From: Microcoleus sp. AS-A8
GTDB taxonomy: Bacteria; Cyanobacteriota; Cyanobacteriia; Cyanobacteriales; Coleofasciculaceae
DNA length: 64,000 nucleotides
Reading direction: 5' to 3'
Assembly: GCA_039962225.1 (NCBI GenBank)
Contig: JAMPKV010000003.1
Span: 310,001-374,000, forward strand
Shown here: positions 61,828-64,000 of the stretch, piece by piece
How the letters are laid out: the number at the start of each line of letters is the position of its first letter
How positions within the stretch are numbered: position 1 is the first letter of the stretch
Program-made: the position numbers and the translations under genes
Notes under the pieces: generated by a model
Database searches by the model: none
The model's input: only the letters and a program-made list of their open reading frames with translations
Told to the model about the DNA's origin: nothing

Positions 61828-63372
61828 ATGAATTTTTCGCAACTACCACGAATGGCTGACATCACTGCCTGGGTGAGTTTCTTCGACCCTACCAACCTGT
61901 TTTCATCTTTCGGGACTCACCCTCTGCTGATGGCAGAGGCAACTCCCAAGGAATCAGCAAACGAATCACTGATTCTCGCAGGAGTACTACTGAGTTTGGT
62001 CGTGATCTACTTCGCCAGCAAACTGGGCGGTGAGATTTGCGCTCGACTGAACTTACCACCCGTATTAGGGGAACTCGTAGGCGGTGTAGTCGTAGGAGTC
62101 TCTGCTCTTCATCTGTTGGTGTTCCCAGAAGGCAGTGCAGATGTAAGCAATTCTTTGCTGGTAAGCTTTCTCCAAACGACAGCGGGTTTGAGTCCAGAAG
62201 CCGCCGTTTCAGTGTTTCAAGCCCAGAGCGAGGTGATCTCGATCTTGTCAGAATTAGGCGTCGTGATTCTATTGTTTGAAATTGGACTGGAGTCGGATCT
62301 AAAAGAACTCATCCGCGTTGGTCCTCAAGCGGCTGTTGTCGCCGTTATTGGGGTCGTAGTTCCCTTTGCTGCTGGTACGGCTGGATTAATTTATTTATTT
62401 AATATTCCCCCTATCCCGGCGATTTTTGCGGGTGCGGCTTTGACCGCCACCAGTATTGGAATTACGGCAAAAGTTCTAGCAGAAATTGGTCGTCTTAGTT
62501 CTTCAGAAGGTCAAATTATCATTGGTGCAGCCGTTCTGGATGACGTCCTTGGAATTATCGTTTTGGCAGTTGTTGCGAGTCTGGCGAAGACGGGTGAAAT
62601 CGAGATCGGCAACGTCATCTATCTGATTATTAGTGCGGCTGTTTTCCTGGTTGGGTCTATTTTGTTAGGTCGTTTCTTAAGTCCCTATTTCGTTGCCTTA
62701 GTCAATGAAATGAAAACTCGCGGTCAGCTATTGCTGACAGCACTAATTTTTGCCTTTATTTTGTCCTACATTGGCGCTGTCATTCACTTAGAAGCGATTT
62801 TGGGAGCCTTTGCGGCGGGACTGGTTCTAGCAGAAACCGATAAGCGCCGGGAATTAGAAGAACAGGTGATTCCCGTTGCCGATATGCTTGTCCCGATTTT
62901 CTTTGTCGTCGTCGGGGCAAAAACGGATCTGGGTGTTCTTAATCCAACCGTTCCTGCTAATCGAGAAGGCTTGATTTTGGCGGTTTTCCTGATTGGAGTC
63001 GCGATTCTGGGTAAGGTAGTTACTGGTCTGTTTGTATTCGGTCAACCTGGAATCAACCGCTTAGCCATCGGTGTTGGGATGATTCCTCGAGGCGAAGTGG
63101 GACTCGTTTTTTTGGGTGTAGGCTCGGCTAGTGGTGTCCTATCACCAGCTATGGAGGCTGCGATTATCATGATGGTCATTTTAACAACCTTTGTCGCCCC
63201 TCCCTTCCTGCGATTAGTTTTTCAGGAATCCGAGTTGGAGACTACACCTTCAGAAATACCGGCCTTAGACGCTGCAAGTATAGAATCGGTGGCTGTAGAA
63301 CCAGCAGTCAACCGACAGCAGGAGTCATTTGAGGACATTGAAGCGATTGAGGAGCGAAAGAAAGGTTCGTGA
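61828..63372 (+). CDS. CPA2-type cation/proton antiporter, NhaS3-like
   Basis: 514 residues with about 12-13 membrane helices. The unwound-helix motif is ATSIGITAKVLAEIG, the ion-binding Asp pair is AAVLDDVLGIIVLAV (DD, the electrogenic type), and MIPRGEVGLVFLGVG is helix 10-like. The N-terminal LPPVLGELVGGVVVGVSALHLLVFPEG is characteristic of the cyanobacterial NhaS3 group, which in Synechocystis exchanges Na+/H+ at thylakoids. It has an N-terminal lead and an acidic C-terminal tail but no RCK or TrkA domain. Confidence 0.9.
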   Translation: MNFSQLPRMADITAWVSFFDPTNLFSSFGTHPLLMAEATPKESANESLILAGVLLSLVVIYFASKLGGEICARLNLPPVLGELVGGVVVGVSALHLLVFPEGSADVSNSLLVSFLQTTAGLSPEAAVSVFQAQSEVISILSELGVVILLFEIGLESDLKELIRVGPQAAVVAVIGVVVPFAAGTAGLIYLFNIPPIPAIFAGAALTATSIGITAKVLAEIGRLSSSEGQIIIGAAVLDDVLGIIVLAVVASLAKTGEIEIGNVIYLIISAAVFLVGSILLGRFLSPYFVALVNEMKTRGQLLLTALIFAFILSYIGAVIHLEAILGAFAAGLVLAETDKRRELEEQVIPVADMLVPIFFVVVGAKTDLGVLNPTVPANREGLILAVFLIGVAILGKVVTGLFVFGQPGINRLAIGVGMIPRGEVGLVFLGVGSASGVLSPAMEAAIIMMVILTTFVAPPFLRLVFQESELETTPSEIPALDAASIESVAVEPAVNRQQESFEDIEAIEERKKGS

Positions 63373-63730
63373 AAACTGAGTTTCATGGATTAATCTTTTC
63401 AAGATTGCTCTTGTTCGTACACAACCCAACCTATATTTTTGATTGGGGAAATTCTGTGTATACTATTTCTCCTGAAACTTAAGTTTGCTAGTCTACGTCC
63501 CTTGAGGTTGACTGTCTTGAGCAGACAGATGCCCATTCGTATGCATTGAAGAGTGCGGCAAAAGGCTGGAGTCAGAGTTGGAACAAACGTGTAGTCAGAA
63601 ATCATTAAGATGTCTTGACAAACGTGAAGAAACGTGAATAAATTCTTCACGCCTACAACTCCCTTGATCTTGGTTCATCACCCAACCGCTGTTTCGATGC
63701 AACACCGCGCTTTAACGAGGAGCAATAATT
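63373..63730. other. Intergenic region before the amidase gene
   Basis: I see no gene here. GAGGAG lies about 63717-63722, in position to serve as the ribosome site of the GTG start at 63731. Confidence 0.4.
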
Positions 63731-64000
63731 GTGAAATTTCGCTGGCTACTAGTACTTCCCAGCTTTTTAATAGTTTTTCTTCTTTCATCTGCCGCCCAAG
63801 CGCGTCAACTTCTACAGTGGCGTTTTGATAACAATCAGAACCGATTGGTGTTTATCACCGACAGTGGGGTTCAACCGAAGGCGTTACTGATGACCAATCC
63901 GACACGGATAGTCATTGACCTGCCTGGGATTGAGCTGGGACGCCCAACCACAAATCAACGGGTGAGTGGGGCGATTCGAGAAGTTCGCGTGGGACAACTG
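63731..64000 (+). CDS. N-acetylmuramoyl-L-alanine amidase, AMIN-domain part (truncated by window end)
   Basis: The 90 residues visible begin with GTG and a signal peptide (RWLLVLPSFLIVFLLSSAAQA), then LLQWRFDNNQNRLVFITDSGVQPKALLMTNPTRIVIDLPGIELGRP, the AMIN domain that localises AmiC-type amidases to the septum or peptidoglycan. The catalytic Amidase_3 domain would lie outside the window. An AMIN-containing secretin is an alternative but less likely from this start. Confidence 0.75.
   Translation, partial: MKFRWLLVLPSFLIVFLLSSAAQARQLLQWRFDNNQNRLVFITDSGVQPKALLMTNPTRIVIDLPGIELGRPTTNQRVSGAIREVRVGQL

Overview
The window is chromosomal DNA of a cyanobacterium, most likely a filamentous or mat-forming genus with a large genome (a Coleofasciculus, Microcoleus or Moorena-type organism; this is inference). 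The evidence is the dense scatter of the HIP1 octamer GCGATCGC, a tocopherol-pathway homogentisate phytyltransferase, a carboxysome shell protein of the CcmK3 type, a GUN4 domain, XisI, a cystine lyase of the Synechocystis C-DES type, a filamentous-haemagglutinin exoprotein, several Uma2 proteins, and many cyanobacterium-specific small repeats.

Layout. 1-9.1 kb: a fasciclin protein, a lipoprotein, then an adaptor / ABC permease / TolC-like set for efflux that lacks an ATPase gene, and the phytyltransferase. 9.1-11.5 kb: acetyltransferase, haem-type membrane protein and an AraC regulator. 11.6-14.4 kb: a complete type II restriction-modification island (controller, HNH nuclease, C5-methyltransferase, with a C-box-like operator), abutting a beheaded xisH and an intact xisI. 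14.5-24.6 kb: a CobA-HemD fusion with a repetitive linker, a GGDEF-EAL protein whose upstream PAS domain has decayed, a 1512-residue haemagglutinin-type exoprotein, and coaE. 24.6-31.4 kb: cystine lyase, a CheY-like regulator with a collapsed PilJ-type receptor, an unknown protein, and pcrA. 31.6-38 kb: a decayed EACC1-like/caspase pair, a palindrome-rich element, Uma2, ccmK3, an M48 protease, a Dnd-associated-4-like protein divergent from a tyrosine recombinase. 38-50 kb: mostly housekeeping (plsC, phosphoesterase, acetyltransferase, PAS-CRP regulator, rtcB, methyltransferase, HAD, tRNA-Ala, ribD), then Uma2 and a broken MntA-HepT pair. 50.5-55.9 kb: a co-directional conflict / programmed-death-type island. 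56-64 kb: HAD phosphatase, mreBCD, ssb, a SIMPL protein, an EVE protein, a CPA2 antiporter and the start of an AMIN-type amidase.

The most interesting region is 50.5-55.9 kb. On the minus strand it carries a zinc-ribbon Ser/Thr kinase with seven WD40 repeats (the central ones nearly identical at DNA level), a small EACC1-like protein, a caspase-GUN4 fusion with its His/Cys dyad intact, and a second, decaying caspase with a membrane helix and a sugar-binding-like domain. A collapsed copy of the same EACC1-caspase pair lies at 31.6-32.5 kb. I infer an EACC1-assisted caspase effector that reads tetrapyrroles or another GUN4 ligand.

A second theme is decay. At least seven loci (xisH, PAS, pilJ, caspase twice, mntA, hepT) are caught as recognisable remnants, and several families of short palindromic repeats lie between genes. 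Together they show a chromosome with heavy turnover of accessory conflict genes.
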